DNA of 9,705 nucleotides from an uncultured Alistipes sp. (GTDB lineage Bacteria > Bacteroidota > Bacteroidia > Bacteroidales > Rikenellaceae). The translations under genes and the position numbers were made by a program. Location: positions 1 to 9,705 of the forward strand of contig CATKXN010000110.1 in assembly GCA_949840605.1 (NCBI GenBank). The letters are read 5' to 3'. Positions 1 to 6,311 of this stretch are shown here, in pieces; position 1 is the stretch's first letter; each line of letters begins with the position of its first letter. A model generated the notes under the pieces. It was not told the origin of the DNA and made no database searches. It saw only the letters and a program-made list of their open reading frames with translations.

Positions 1-2
1 AT

Positions 3-617
3 GAACGGGTGAATCCGGGGTTCCTGCGCGCCTACCTCGACTTTTTCGACACGCATCCCGACGCCATCGTGGCCGGCGGGCGCATCGTCGCCGAATATCC
101 GAAGGGGCGTCCCGATTGGATGTCGAAATATGTCGAGATGCCGATCGCCAACCCGATGGATTTCGGTCCCGCGGTGCGTCCGTTTCCTGCGGGACGGGTT
201 CCGGGGGGCGGCAATATGGCGTTCCGGCGTGCCGGACTGGCGGGGTACGGGGGATTCGACCCCTCGCTGGGCCGTGTGAACGGCGAACTGATCGGCGGCG
301 AGGAGAACGATTTCTTCGAGCGGCTTCTTGCGGGCGGCGAAACGATCTGGTACGTGCCCGACGCCGTGATGTGGCACATCATCCCCCCGTCGAAACTCAC
401 CGTGGCCTATTTCCGGCGGCTGAGCTACAATGTCGGCGTCAGCCAGCGCCTCCGGGCGCAGATCCACCGCCGGCTGCCGAAGACTTATGCGCTGGAGCTG
501 GCCAAATGGGCTGCGACGCTCGGGCTGTGCCTGACGATGCCGCCCCGCAGATCGGTCTGGCTGTTGCGCATGCGCTGCGGGATCAGCCGGGGGCTGTTCT
601 CGAAGATAAAATGGTAA
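3..617 (+). CDS. Glycosyltransferase family 2, C-terminal part (5' end outside window)
   Basis: This is the 3' end of a family 2 (GT-A fold) glycosyltransferase, about 204 residues. The frame is open to the left edge and reads Glu-Arg before a GTG at base 9, so that GTG is probably an internal valine and the nucleotide-sugar-binding N-terminal half lies outside the window. Visible family features are a GGxNMAFRR segment (around bases 204-230), a GFDPSLG turn, and the acidic GGEENDFFERL motif near bases 291-324. The last of these matches the ED-type catalytic/acceptor motif of GT2 enzymes. It is followed by a WYVPDAVMWH strand and a basic helix-rich tail. Family members transfer a sugar from a nucleotide donor, often in surface polysaccharide synthesis. 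Donor and acceptor cannot be read from this part. It is convergent with the kinase gene to its right. The family call is firm; substrate is unknown. Confidence 0.85.
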   Translation, partial: ERVNPGFLRAYLDFFDTHPDAIVAGGRIVAEYPKGRPDWMSKYVEMPIANPMDFGPAVRPFPAGRVPGGGNMAFRRAGLAGYGGFDPSLGRVNGELIGGEENDFFERLLAGGETIWYVPDAVMWHIIPPSKLTVAYFRRLSYNVGVSQRLRAQIHRRLPKTYALELAKWAATLGLCLTMPPRRSVWLLRMRCGISRGLFSKIKW

Positions 618-628
618 GGCAGGCTGTG

Positions 629-640
629 ATCGCATGCGAT
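629..640. repeat. 12-bp perfect palindrome ATCGCATGCGAT
   Basis: A perfect 12-base palindrome starts 12 bases after the glycosyltransferase stop codon and directly abuts the hairpin at 641-664. It could be part of a compound extragenic repeat element or a protein-binding site. The sequence does not decide which. Confidence 0.4.
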
Positions 641-664
641 AAGCCCCTCCCGAGGGAGGGGCTT
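641..664. repeat. GC-rich REP-like hairpin followed by a G-rich tail
   Basis: An 11-base arm (AAGCCCCTCCC) is followed after two bases by its exact complement, so the structure would close as a 9-bp stem with a small tetraloop. The 3' flank is GGGGTGGGGTC, not a T-run, so this is a poor intrinsic terminator by classical criteria. Hairpin plus G-rich tail resembles the element at 9650-9679 (arm GCCCCTTT, then CGGGGG and ATTGTC). I infer a dispersed REP-type repeat; copy number elsewhere in the genome cannot be seen here. Confidence 0.5.
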
Positions 665-768
665 GGGGTGGGGTCAGAATTGCAAATACGGCGGGACGCC
701 GCAGGGACATCGATTAATAGCCAGTTTTCCGGAAGATACCATCTGTGGTTCCGGTATGTGCTGATGTG

Positions 769-814
769 TTAAGGAACAAGGGGTTGAATGGAAATTAACC
801 CCTTTGTTCCTTAA
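769..814 (-). terminator. Long stem-loop between convergent genes, containing the kinase stop codon
   Basis: Left arm 769-785 (TTAAGGAACAAGGGGTT) pairs with right arm 797-814 along 17 base pairs with a single bulged A, leaving an 11-base loop. The right arm contains the stop codon (811-813) of the minus-strand kinase gene, so the stem begins inside the end of that reading frame. It sits between two genes that converge, the expected place for a terminator acting on one or both. No long U-run follows on the minus strand, so a role as mRNA 3'-end protection is also possible. Confidence 0.65.
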
Positions 815-1812
815 AACAAATATTTTTCGTTTTTGACCTTGTTCACCAGCCGGTGAATGTCCTGCCAGCCCTCCTCGCCGAAGGTCGTGCCCACGACCTC
901 GATCACCTTGCCGGCGGTGATGGCGCCGATCGTGCCGCACTGGCGGAGCGAAAGCCCGTCGCAGAGCCCCGCGAGGAAGCCCGCGGCGTAGAAATCCCCG
1001 GCTCCGGTGGTGTCCACGCGCCTGGCCGCGGCCATGATGCCGACGTGCACGACCTCGTCGCCCTGCTTGATAAGCGCCCCCTTGATGCCGATCTTGACCA
1101 CGGCCAACTCGCACATCTCGGAGATGGCCTGCAGGGCGTTCAGCGGTTCGCCCTCGCAGGTGAAGGTCTTGGCCTCGTCCTCGTTGGCGAAGACGATGTC
1201 CACGTAGTCGCGCACCAGCCCGCGCAGGAATTCGAGGTTTTCGGCGACGATGTTGAAACTGGCCAGGTCGATGGCGACTTTCAGGCCGCACTCCTTGGCC
1301 GTGCGGGCGGCTTTGAGGATCAGTTCGTGGTTCTGCACCAGATACCCTTCGACGTAGAGGCAGTCGTAGCTTTCGAAAATCGCCGGTTCGATCTCCGCGG
1401 CCGAGAGTTCCAGCGCCGCGCCCAGATGGGTGACCATCGTGCGCTCGCCGTCGGCGGAGATCAGCGACACGCATTTGCCCGAACGCTCCTTGCCGCGGAA
1501 GATGACCGGCTCGATGCCGAGGTTGTCCAGCGCCTGCACGAAGAAGTCGCCGGTGGTGTCGGGACCCACCTTGCCGATGAATCCGACGCTGCTGCCCAGC
1601 TGGGCCATGGCCCGGATGGTGTTGCCGGCCGATCCGCCGAGCGAAAGCGAATAAGGGAGACCTGCTACCGATTTCGAGATTTCGGTCTGCAGTTCGGTGT
1701 CCACGAGGCTCATCGAGCCCTTGGCTAATTTGAACCTCCCCAGTACGGAGTCGGTTTTCAGGTTGACCAGCATGTCCGTTAGGGCGTTGCCGATGCCGAT
1801 GACGCGTTTCAT
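811..1812 (-). CDS. PfkB-family carbohydrate/adenosine kinase
   Basis: A 333-residue ribokinase-fold kinase, a normal length for the family. The N-terminal strand GIGNALTDML is followed by the first PfkB signature, GGSAGNTIRAMAQLG (residues 59-73), with the substrate-binding Gly-Gly. Next comes GFIGKVGPDTTGDFF (77-91). The second signature, DTTGAGDFYAAGFL (267-280), contains the anion hole GAG and the catalytic base Asp273. The N-terminal GNALTDML and overall spacing are closest to the adenosine-kinase-like/ribokinase-like branch. The cytosolic enzyme would phosphorylate a sugar or nucleoside with ATP; the exact substrate is not readable. It starts 28 bases after the pfkA stop codon on the same strand, so the two are almost certainly co-transcribed, with pfkA first. 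The ATG at 1810-1812 gives a complete N-terminal strand. Confidence 0.9.
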   Translation of the reverse strand: MKRVIGIGNALTDMLVNLKTDSVLGRFKLAKGSMSLVDTELQTEISKSVAGLPYSLSLGGSAGNTIRAMAQLGSSVGFIGKVGPDTTGDFFVQALDNLGIEPVIFRGKERSGKCVSLISADGERTMVTHLGAALELSAAEIEPAIFESYDCLYVEGYLVQNHELILKAARTAKECGLKVAIDLASFNIVAENLEFLRGLVRDYVDIVFANEDEAKTFTCEGEPLNALQAISEMCELAVVKIGIKGALIKQGDEVVHVGIMAAARRVDTTGAGDFYAAGFLAGLCDGLSLRQCGTIGAITAGKVIEVVGTTFGEEGWQDIHRLVNKVKNEKYLF

Positions 1813-1840
1813 TTGCTTGAGTTCGGGTGTTTTTCGGTTC

Positions 1841-2821
1841 CTATATCGACAGTATCTTTACCAGGTCCAGCGCGCCGCGGTCGATGCCCTTGTCGTGTTT
1901 CACGGCCTTGGCGAAGGGCACGTAGACGATCTTGCCGTTCATCGTGCCGATCATCACGTTGCGCTGTCCGTCGAGGATGGCCTCGATGGCCGCCTCGCCC
2001 ATGCGCGAGGCGAGGATGCGATCCACGGCCGTCGGCGAGCCGCCGCGCTGGATGTGGCCCAGGATCGTCACCCGCGCGTCGTACTGCGGGAACTCCTTCT
2101 TCACGCGCTCGGCCAGCGCCGTGGCGCCGCCCGTCTTGGGGTTCTCCGCGACGATCACGATCGCCGAGTTCTTGCTCTTGCGGAAGCCGTGGTTGATGAG
2201 TTCGGCCAGCTGGTCGACTTCGGTCTCCATCTCCGGGATGATTGCCGCCTCGGAACCCGTGGCGATGGCGCTGTTGAGCGCCAGGTAACCCGCCGTATGG
2301 CCCATCACCTCGACGAAGAACAGCCGCTCGTGGCTCGACGCCGTGTCGCGCAGTTTGTCGACCGCCTCCATGATGGTGTTCAGCGCCGTGTCGTAACCGA
2401 TCGTCGAGTCGGTCCCTCCCAGGTCGTTGTCGATCGTTCCGGGAAGTCCTACGATCGGCACGTTGAACTCCTGGGCGAAGATGCCCGCTCCGGTCAGCGA
2501 ACCGTCGCCGCCGATCACCACCAGGGCGTCGATGCCTGCGGCGACCATGTTGTCGTAGGCGGCCTTGCGGCCCTCGGGGGTGGTGAACTCCTGGCTGCGC
2601 GCCGTCTTGAGGATCGTGCCGCCCAGTTGGATGATGTTGCTGACGCTTTGCGATTTGAATTCGACGATCTCGTTGAAGACGAGTCCCTTATATCCGCGCA
2701 TGATCCCTTTTACGGTGAATCCGTTGAAGATCGCGCTGCGCGTCACCGCGCGTATTGCGGCATTCATGCCCGGGGCGTCGCCGCCCGAGGTCAGGATGCC
2801 GATGCATTTGATTCCGGCCAT
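1841..2821 (-). CDS. pfkA: ATP-dependent 6-phosphofructokinase
   Basis: This 326-residue enzyme catalyses fructose-6-phosphate + ATP to fructose-1,6-bisphosphate, the committed step of glycolysis. Motifs appear in family order: [17 protein letters not shown] (8-24, nucleotide loop), GGDGSLTGA (104-112, where Gly-Ser after Asp marks the ATP rather than pyrophosphate type), PGTIDND (127-133, catalytic Asp131), SSHER (162-166), [11 protein letters not shown] (171-181) and [14 protein letters not shown] (250-263, sugar-phosphate site). Length matches the E. coli PfkA class (about 320). One oddity is His174, where the E. coli enzyme has Arg in the MGR motif. The gene is first in an operon with a PfkB-family kinase and has a consensus Bacteroidota promoter 31 bases upstream of its ATG. 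That promoter lies just downstream of a strong terminator, so it is independently expressed. Confidence 0.97.
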   Translation of the reverse strand: MAGIKCIGILTSGGDAPGMNAAIRAVTRSAIFNGFTVKGIMRGYKGLVFNEIVEFKSQSVSNIIQLGGTILKTARSQEFTTPEGRKAAYDNMVAAGIDALVVIGGDGSLTGAGIFAQEFNVPIVGLPGTIDNDLGGTDSTIGYDTALNTIMEAVDKLRDTASSHERLFFVEVMGHTAGYLALNSAIATGSEAAIIPEMETEVDQLAELINHGFRKSKNSAIVIVAENPKTGGATALAERVKKEFPQYDARVTILGHIQRGGSPTAVDRILASRMGEAAIEAILDGQRNVMIGTMNGKIVYVPFAKAVKHDKGIDRGALDLVKILSI

Positions 2822-2851
2822 ACTTTACGTTGCTTTTAAGACAAAACCGCC

Positions 2852-2883
2852 CAAAGATACGAATAAGCGAGGGCAATGTCAAA
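2852..2883 (-). promoter_or_regulatory. Bacteroidota-type promoter for the pfkA operon
   Basis: On the minus strand, TTTG (2880-2883) is separated by exactly 20 bases from TATCTTTG (2852-2859). This matches the Bacteroidota primary sigma consensus TTTG-N19-21-TAnnTTTG at every defined position. The -7 element ends 31 bases before the pfkA ATG, which leaves a short leader. A second isolated -7-like TATATTTG lies at 2925-2932 but lacks a spaced -33 box. Confidence 0.85.
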
Positions 2884-2948
2884 TTTATTTGAGCATTGCC
2901 GAGCAAGAGTATCTAAGGCGCAGCCAAATATACAAAAAAAATCAAAAA

Positions 2949-2981
2949 ACAGGGGCGGCCCAAAAAGGATGCCGCCCCTGT
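2949..2981 (-). terminator. Rho-independent terminator of the PspC/PadR/GIN operon
   Basis: ACAGGGGCGGC (2949-2959) pairs perfectly with GCCGCCCCTGT (2971-2981), an 11-bp GC-rich stem with an 11-base loop. On the minus strand the stem is followed at once by a T-run (plus-strand A's at 2943-2948, more at 2933-2940). It lies 35 bases beyond the stop codon of the 440-aa PspC gene. This is a classical intrinsic terminator that insulates pfkA from the operon upstream of it. Confidence 0.9.
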
Positions 2982-3016
2982 CGGGAGTGAACTTTTTATT
3001 CGGATTGCGCCTGCGT

Positions 3017-4339
3017 CTATTCGTCCGCTTCGGTTGCGGAGGTAGTCTTGTCTCGGGCGGAAACGGTCACCGAGGCCTTTCCGTCTTTTTCCCCGGCCCG
3101 GACCGAGACCTCCTTGCCGTCGGCGTTGACCGACAGGCGCCCCTGATTCTTGTCGACGGTGATGTCGATCGATTTCGAGGGCACGGCGATATGCAGGGTC
3201 TTGCGGCCCTCCTCGATCACGCTCTCGTCGTCGTAGTCCTCCAGCAGGCGTTCCAGCGTCGTGGTGTCGCCGTCGATGACGATTTCGCTTCGGAACACCT
3301 GTTCGACGGCGTCGCGCTTCTTGCGGAATTTGTCGCCGACGTTTTCGCGGATCGCCACGCACGATACGGCGATGACCGTGGCGAGCCACACGAGGAAGAT
3401 GGCCAGGACGGTTTTGCCGCCGGGTTTGCGCGAGGCGATCAGACACATCAGCACGTAGATCAGCAGGATCAGCGGGATCAGTGCAGTCAGTATGCCGAGG
3501 CTCGCGACCCAGATCGAGACGGTATTGCCCAGTATTTCGGGGGCGAAGAGGCTCTCCCCGCCGACGATGACGGCGAAAAGTCCGATGATCAGCGCGCAGG
3601 CGCCCAGGATAAGCCCGAAGACGAGGAATCCGGCGAAGATTTTCAGCAGGATCAGCACCACCTTGCCGAAGACCGAGACCGCCTCGGCGATGATCGGCTT
3701 GGCCCGGGCGTCGGGATCGGCGCTGGCTGCGGCCGAGGTGACGTCGCCGATGGAGTGCGCGGTGATTTTCTCGCCGTTCATTTCGAGTTTCTGACGCGCC
3801 GTGCGGGGCGCCGGGACGGCGAACCACATGATGAAGTAGCAGATCAGGAAGATGCCGAACAGATTGCCGAACATCGGGCTGAACCAGTGCAGGAAGGGAA
3901 TCCATCCGAAGCAGGTGAGCAGCAGAGGCAGGAACAGCGCCAGCCGCACCCACACGGGGTCGATGTCGAAATACTTGCCGATACCGGCGCAGACGCCGCC
4001 CAGCTTGGCGTTCTCCGTGTCGCGGTAGAGGCGGCGGGGGATGCGCGGCGTGTCGCAGTGCAGGTCGCGGTCGGCGTTCTGGTCGGAGATGTCCTCGACG
4101 GAGCCCATCTGACGGATGATGTTCAGGACCAGGGGCTTTTCCACGACGCGGGTGTTGTCCTGCGCCGAGAGGATCAGCTCGGCGATGCGCGCCTCGATGT
4201 CGGCGACGATCTCGGCGCCGTCGGCCGTCTCCCCGTAGCTCTTTTTCAGGCTGTCGAGATAAGCCTCGAGGGCTTCGTAGGCGTCGGTGTCCATCGTGAA
4301 CGCCACGCCCGATATGCTGCATTTTTTGACCTCTTTCAT
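3017..4339 (-). CDS. Large PspC-domain membrane protein with N-terminal DIEARIAE-type domain
   Basis: A 440-residue multi-domain protein. Residues 1-85 form a soluble helical domain (AFTMDTDAYEALEAYLDSL; DIEARIAEL at 48-56) homologous to the start of the 175-aa protein in the same operon. Residues 102-176 are a PspC domain (RRLYRDTENAKLGGVCAGIGKYFDIDP, then hydrophobic segments at about 131-150 and 158-176). A linker follows, then about three or four further membrane segments (about 224-258, 275-300, 309-331). The charged C-terminal tail (332-440) ends in a beta-rich stretch (TLHIAVPSKSIDITV). PspC domains are known from envelope-stress (phage-shock) membrane proteins; the biochemical role of this fusion is not established. 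It is last in the operon, 20 bases after the GIN gene. I chose the ATG at 4337-4339 because it matches the paralogue's N-terminus. The frame runs open to 5236, but that extension is antisense-like shadow over the GIN gene. Confidence 0.88.
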   Translation of the reverse strand: MKEVKKCSISGVAFTMDTDAYEALEAYLDSLKKSYGETADGAEIVADIEARIAELILSAQDNTRVVEKPLVLNIIRQMGSVEDISDQNADRDLHCDTPRIPRRLYRDTENAKLGGVCAGIGKYFDIDPVWVRLALFLPLLLTCFGWIPFLHWFSPMFGNLFGIFLICYFIMWFAVPAPRTARQKLEMNGEKITAHSIGDVTSAAASADPDARAKPIIAEAVSVFGKVVLILLKIFAGFLVFGLILGACALIIGLFAVIVGGESLFAPEILGNTVSIWVASLGILTALIPLILLIYVLMCLIASRKPGGKTVLAIFLVWLATVIAVSCVAIRENVGDKFRKKRDAVEQVFRSEIVIDGDTTTLERLLEDYDDESVIEEGRKTLHIAVPSKSIDITVDKNQGRLSVNADGKEVSVRAGEKDGKASVTVSARDKTTSATEADE

Positions 4340-4359
4340 GGTTGTCGGTTGCTCGGATA

Positions 4360-5157
4360 TTAGTTTTTGCGGATGCTGCCGCCGCTCGATTTGCTCAGCG
4401 AGGTTTGGCAGTCGCCCGTGTAACGGATCGACGACCCGCTCGAAGCGCTGGCCGTAAGCTTTCCGCTGCAGGAGATGTCGGCCTTTGAGGCGCTCGACGA
4501 GTCGACGGCGGCGTTGACGGCGGAGAACTTCGCGGCGTCGAGTTTCGACGCCGAGCTGAGGTCGGCCGTGAAGTTCTCGGCCGAACCGGAGAGTGCGATC
4601 TTCGAGGCGCTCGAAGCGTCGACCGTGCAGTCGACGGCCTTTACCTTCGCACAGACATTCGACGCGCTCGAAGTGCCGATCGAGCACGATGCGGCCTCCA
4701 CGGCGGCCTCGACCTTGGAGGCGCTCGAAGCGTCGATCGTGAATTTGTCGGCCCGGAGCGTTACGTCGCACGTGATCTTCGAGGCGCTCGATGCCTTGAG
4801 CGAGCGGATCTCTCCGCCGTTGGCCGGTATGGTTACCGTGACGTTGCCGTTCTGGATGCTGTTCACCTTTTTGTCGAGAGTCACCTCGAGGGTCTTGCCC
4901 CGGGTCTCGGCGACCACCAGGTCGATCAGGTTGTCGTCGGCCTCGATGCGGATGTCCGGTGCTTCGGCCGAGATGACGACCTTCACGGCGCGCGACGCGT
5001 CGACGGCGTTGAAATCGGGGGCGGGAAGGGTTTTCGTGACGATATGGCCGCTGCCTTTGATGCTTTTGCCCAGCAGCGGCGTTGCGATCGAGACGACATA
5101 GACGCTGACGGAGAGCATGGCTCCGATCAGGGCGGCGATCAGCAGAATCTTTTTCAT
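4360..5157 (-). CDS. GIN-domain (DUF2807) exported repeat protein with six SSAS[KN] coils
   Basis: A 265-residue envelope protein. An N-terminal hydrophobic segment (residues 3-28) is a signal peptide or uncleaved anchor. Residues 35-118 have the head-GIN start (GSGHIV, FNAVDASRAVKVVISAEA, IRIEADDNLIDLV, NVTVTIP). The rest is a serially repeated region in which SSAS followed by K or N recurs at residues 123, 144, 163, 182, 201 and 221. The period is 19-21 residues, as expected for one turn of a right-handed parallel beta-helix, and the family is annotated as putative auto-transporter adhesin head GIN. Cysteines recur in several turns. The C-terminus is basic (SIRKN). It sits between the PadR gene (30 bases upstream) and the large PspC gene (20 bases downstream). 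Cell-surface or periplasmic structural/sensor role is inference; no catalytic site is visible. Confidence 0.9.
   Translation of the reverse strand: MKKILLIAALIGAMLSVSVYVVSIATPLLGKSIKGSGHIVTKTLPAPDFNAVDASRAVKVVISAEAPDIRIEADDNLIDLVVAETRGKTLEVTLDKKVNSIQNGNVTVTIPANGGEIRSLKASSASKITCDVTLRADKFTIDASSASKVEAAVEAASCSIGTSSASNVCAKVKAVDCTVDASSASKIALSGSAENFTADLSSASKLDAAKFSAVNAAVDSSSASKADISCSGKLTASASSGSSIRYTGDCQTSLSKSSGGSIRKN
4487..4800 (-). repeat. Degenerate 57-63 bp tandem repeat inside the GIN gene
   Basis: The plus strand shows the core GAGGCGCTCGA (or a near variant) starting at about 4487, 4547, 4604, 4661, 4718 and 4781. The steps are 60, 57, 57, 57 and 63, always a multiple of three. These cores encode the SSAS[KN] turn. 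The nucleotide conservation across units suggests recent amplification or gene conversion rather than only protein-level constraint. Confidence 0.8.
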
Positions 5158-5187
5158 GGCGTATGGTTTTTAGGGGGTAATCGTGCG

Positions 5188-5517
5188 TTATTTTCCGTGG
5201 CGGATAAGCCGTATCTGTCCGACGAGTTCGTCCCACGTCTGGTCGAGCGTCGCGAGGTATTCGCGGCCCTTGTCCGTGAGCGTGTAGTATTTGCGGGGAG
5301 GGCCCTGCGGCGACTCTTCCCAGCGGTAGGTCAGCAGTCCGGCGTTCTTCTGCCGGGTGAGGATCGGGTAGAGCGTACCCTCGACTACGATCATCTCCGC
5401 CTGTTTGAGTTCGGCGATGATCTTCGGAGCGTACGAATCCTCGCGGGAGAGAATGGCGAGGATGCAGTACTCCAGGATGCCTTTGCGCATCTGCGCTTTT
5501 ACGTTGTCTTCGGCCAT
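5188..5517 (-). CDS. PadR-family transcriptional regulator
   Basis: A 109-residue single-domain winged-helix protein, typical of the short PadR subfamily. The start MRKGILEYCILAILS (10-24) is the family's first helix. YAPKIIAELKQ (29-39) is the recognition-helix region. VEGTLYPILTRQKNAGLL (45-62) is the hallmark PadR motif, and GPPRKYYTLTDKGREYL (72-88) is the wing plus dimerisation-helix start. Family members are usually repressors that respond to small molecules or membrane-active compounds. It lies in the middle of the operon, 4 bases after the small PspC gene, and PspC/PadR pairs are a recurrent arrangement. Autoregulation of its own operon from the 6273-6497 region is a reasonable inference. 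The ligand is unknown. ATG 5515-5517 is used; an internal ATG at residue 10 is possible but would remove a normal N-terminal extension. Confidence 0.93.
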   Translation of the reverse strand: MAEDNVKAQMRKGILEYCILAILSREDSYAPKIIAELKQAEMIVVEGTLYPILTRQKNAGLLTYRWEESPQGPPRKYYTLTDKGREYLATLDQTWDELVGQIRLIRHGK

Positions 5518-5521
5518 GATG

Positions 5522-5731
5522 CTATTCGGTTAACCTTTTGGGAGCTTTCGGGACGATCAGCCAGAGGATGATGTAGATCCAGAGCGAAAGTCCTCCGAAG
5601 AGAATCAGGATCAGGGTCGCGATGCGGACCAGCGAGGTGTCGAGTCCGAAATATTCGGCCAGCCCGGCGCAGACGCCGGCGATGATGCTGTCTTGCGAGC
5701 GGAATAACCGCCTGTTGTCGTTCGTTGCCAT
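5522..5731 (-). CDS. Small PspC-domain membrane protein
   Basis: A 69-residue protein that is almost entirely one PspC domain. RRLFRSQDSIIAGVCAGLAEYF (7-28) is followed by a transmembrane hairpin (about 34-60: LVRIATLILILFGG, LWIYIILWLIV) and a short charged tail. The core is very close to the PspC domain of the 175-aa neighbour, sharing LILFGGLS and YIILW, which indicates duplication within the operon. PspC proteins act at the inner membrane, in proteobacteria as part of the phage-shock response. Bacteroidota lack that complete canonical system, so the role here is not defined. The gap to the upstream gene is 13 bases (AAAAATCACGCAT on the coding strand, no Shine-Dalgarno); 4 bases separate it from padR, suggesting translational coupling. 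Confidence 0.92.
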   Translation of the reverse strand: MATNDNRRLFRSQDSIIAGVCAGLAEYFGLDTSLVRIATLILILFGGLSLWIYIILWLIVPKAPKRLTE

Positions 5732-5744
5732 ATGCGTGATTTTT

Positions 5745-6272
5745 TTATCGTTTGCGGTTGATGTTGAATTTGCGGGCGGGTTCCTCGGGAATGACGATCC
5801 AGAGGATGATGTAGGCCCAGATCGAGAGCCCTCCGAAGAGGATCAGCAGCAGCATTACGAGGCGGATCAGCGTCGGGTCGGCGTCGAAGTATTCGGCCAG
5901 TCCGCCGCAGATGCCGGCGATCGAACGTTCCGTGCGCGAACGGTAGAGCCTGCGGGGCGCCGGTTCGCCGGGCTCTTCTCCGGCGGGTTCCGTTCCGTCC
6001 GGCACCGTGCCGCGGGGCTCTCCGAAATCGGCCGGGGAGCCCAGCTGCTCCATCGTCGCACGGACCACATCGAGCGTGATGACCCGCATGGGCGAAGCGA
6101 CCTTCTCGCGGAAGATCTCCGCCACGCGCCGTTCGATGTCGCCCATGGTTTCGGCGTCGCCTTCGGGAAGACGGCGGCGGATGTCGTCGAAATAGTTGCC
6201 CAGTGCCCGGTAAGCATCCTTGTCGAGGGTGAAGGCCATGGAGCCGATGTTCGCGTTTACAGTCTCTTTCAT
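5745..6272 (-). CDS. PspC-domain protein with N-terminal DIERRVAE-type domain
   Basis: A 175-residue protein and first gene of the minus-strand operon. Residues 1-85 are a soluble domain (MAFTLDKDAYRALGNYFDDI at 12-31; DIERRVAEIF at 45-54; LGSPADFGEP at 77-86) that aligns by eye with the first 85 residues of the 440-aa protein. Residues 88-106 are a Pro/Glu/Gly-rich linker. Residues 107-163 are a PspC domain (RRLYRSRTERSIAGICGGLAEYF) with its transmembrane hairpin (LIRLVMLLLILFGG, IWAYIILWIVIP), and the tail is short and basic. N-in topology would leave the first domain cytosolic, where it could bind a regulator; that is inference. This domain pair is common in Bacteroidota PspC proteins. The leader is 57 bases from the -7-like element at 6329-6336. 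Confidence 0.9.
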   Translation of the reverse strand: MKETVNANIGSMAFTLDKDAYRALGNYFDDIRRRLPEGDAETMGDIERRVAEIFREKVASPMRVITLDVVRATMEQLGSPADFGEPRGTVPDGTEPAGEEPGEPAPRRLYRSRTERSIAGICGGLAEYFDADPTLIRLVMLLLILFGGLSIWAYIILWIVIPEEPARKFNINRKR

Positions 6273-6311
6273 AGTTGTCTAACGTTGTCGCAGTCGAATG
6301 TTTTGCGATTC

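Noticed and set aside
9..11. GTG as the start of the glycosyltransferase
   Set aside because: The frame is open to the left edge and the protein lacks the N-terminal half of the family, so this is an internal codon of a gene cut by the window.
1697..2839. 380-residue plus-strand open frame
   Set aside because: It is antisense to phosphofructokinase, whose catalytic motifs are unambiguous.
2876..4363. 495-residue plus-strand open frame
   Set aside because: It is antisense to the large PspC gene, with low-complexity Asp/Arg/Gly content typical of shadows in GC-rich DNA. The minus-strand protein has clear domains.
4487..4800. CRISPR-like array
   Set aside because: The repeats are inside a coding frame, keep multiples of three bases and have no unique spacers. 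They encode beta-helix turns.
4340..5236. Open frame extending the large PspC protein upstream to 739 residues
   Set aside because: The extra part is Arg/Gly/Gln-rich, overlaps the GIN gene in another frame of the same strand and has no domain. The ATG at 4339 matches the paralogous N-terminus.
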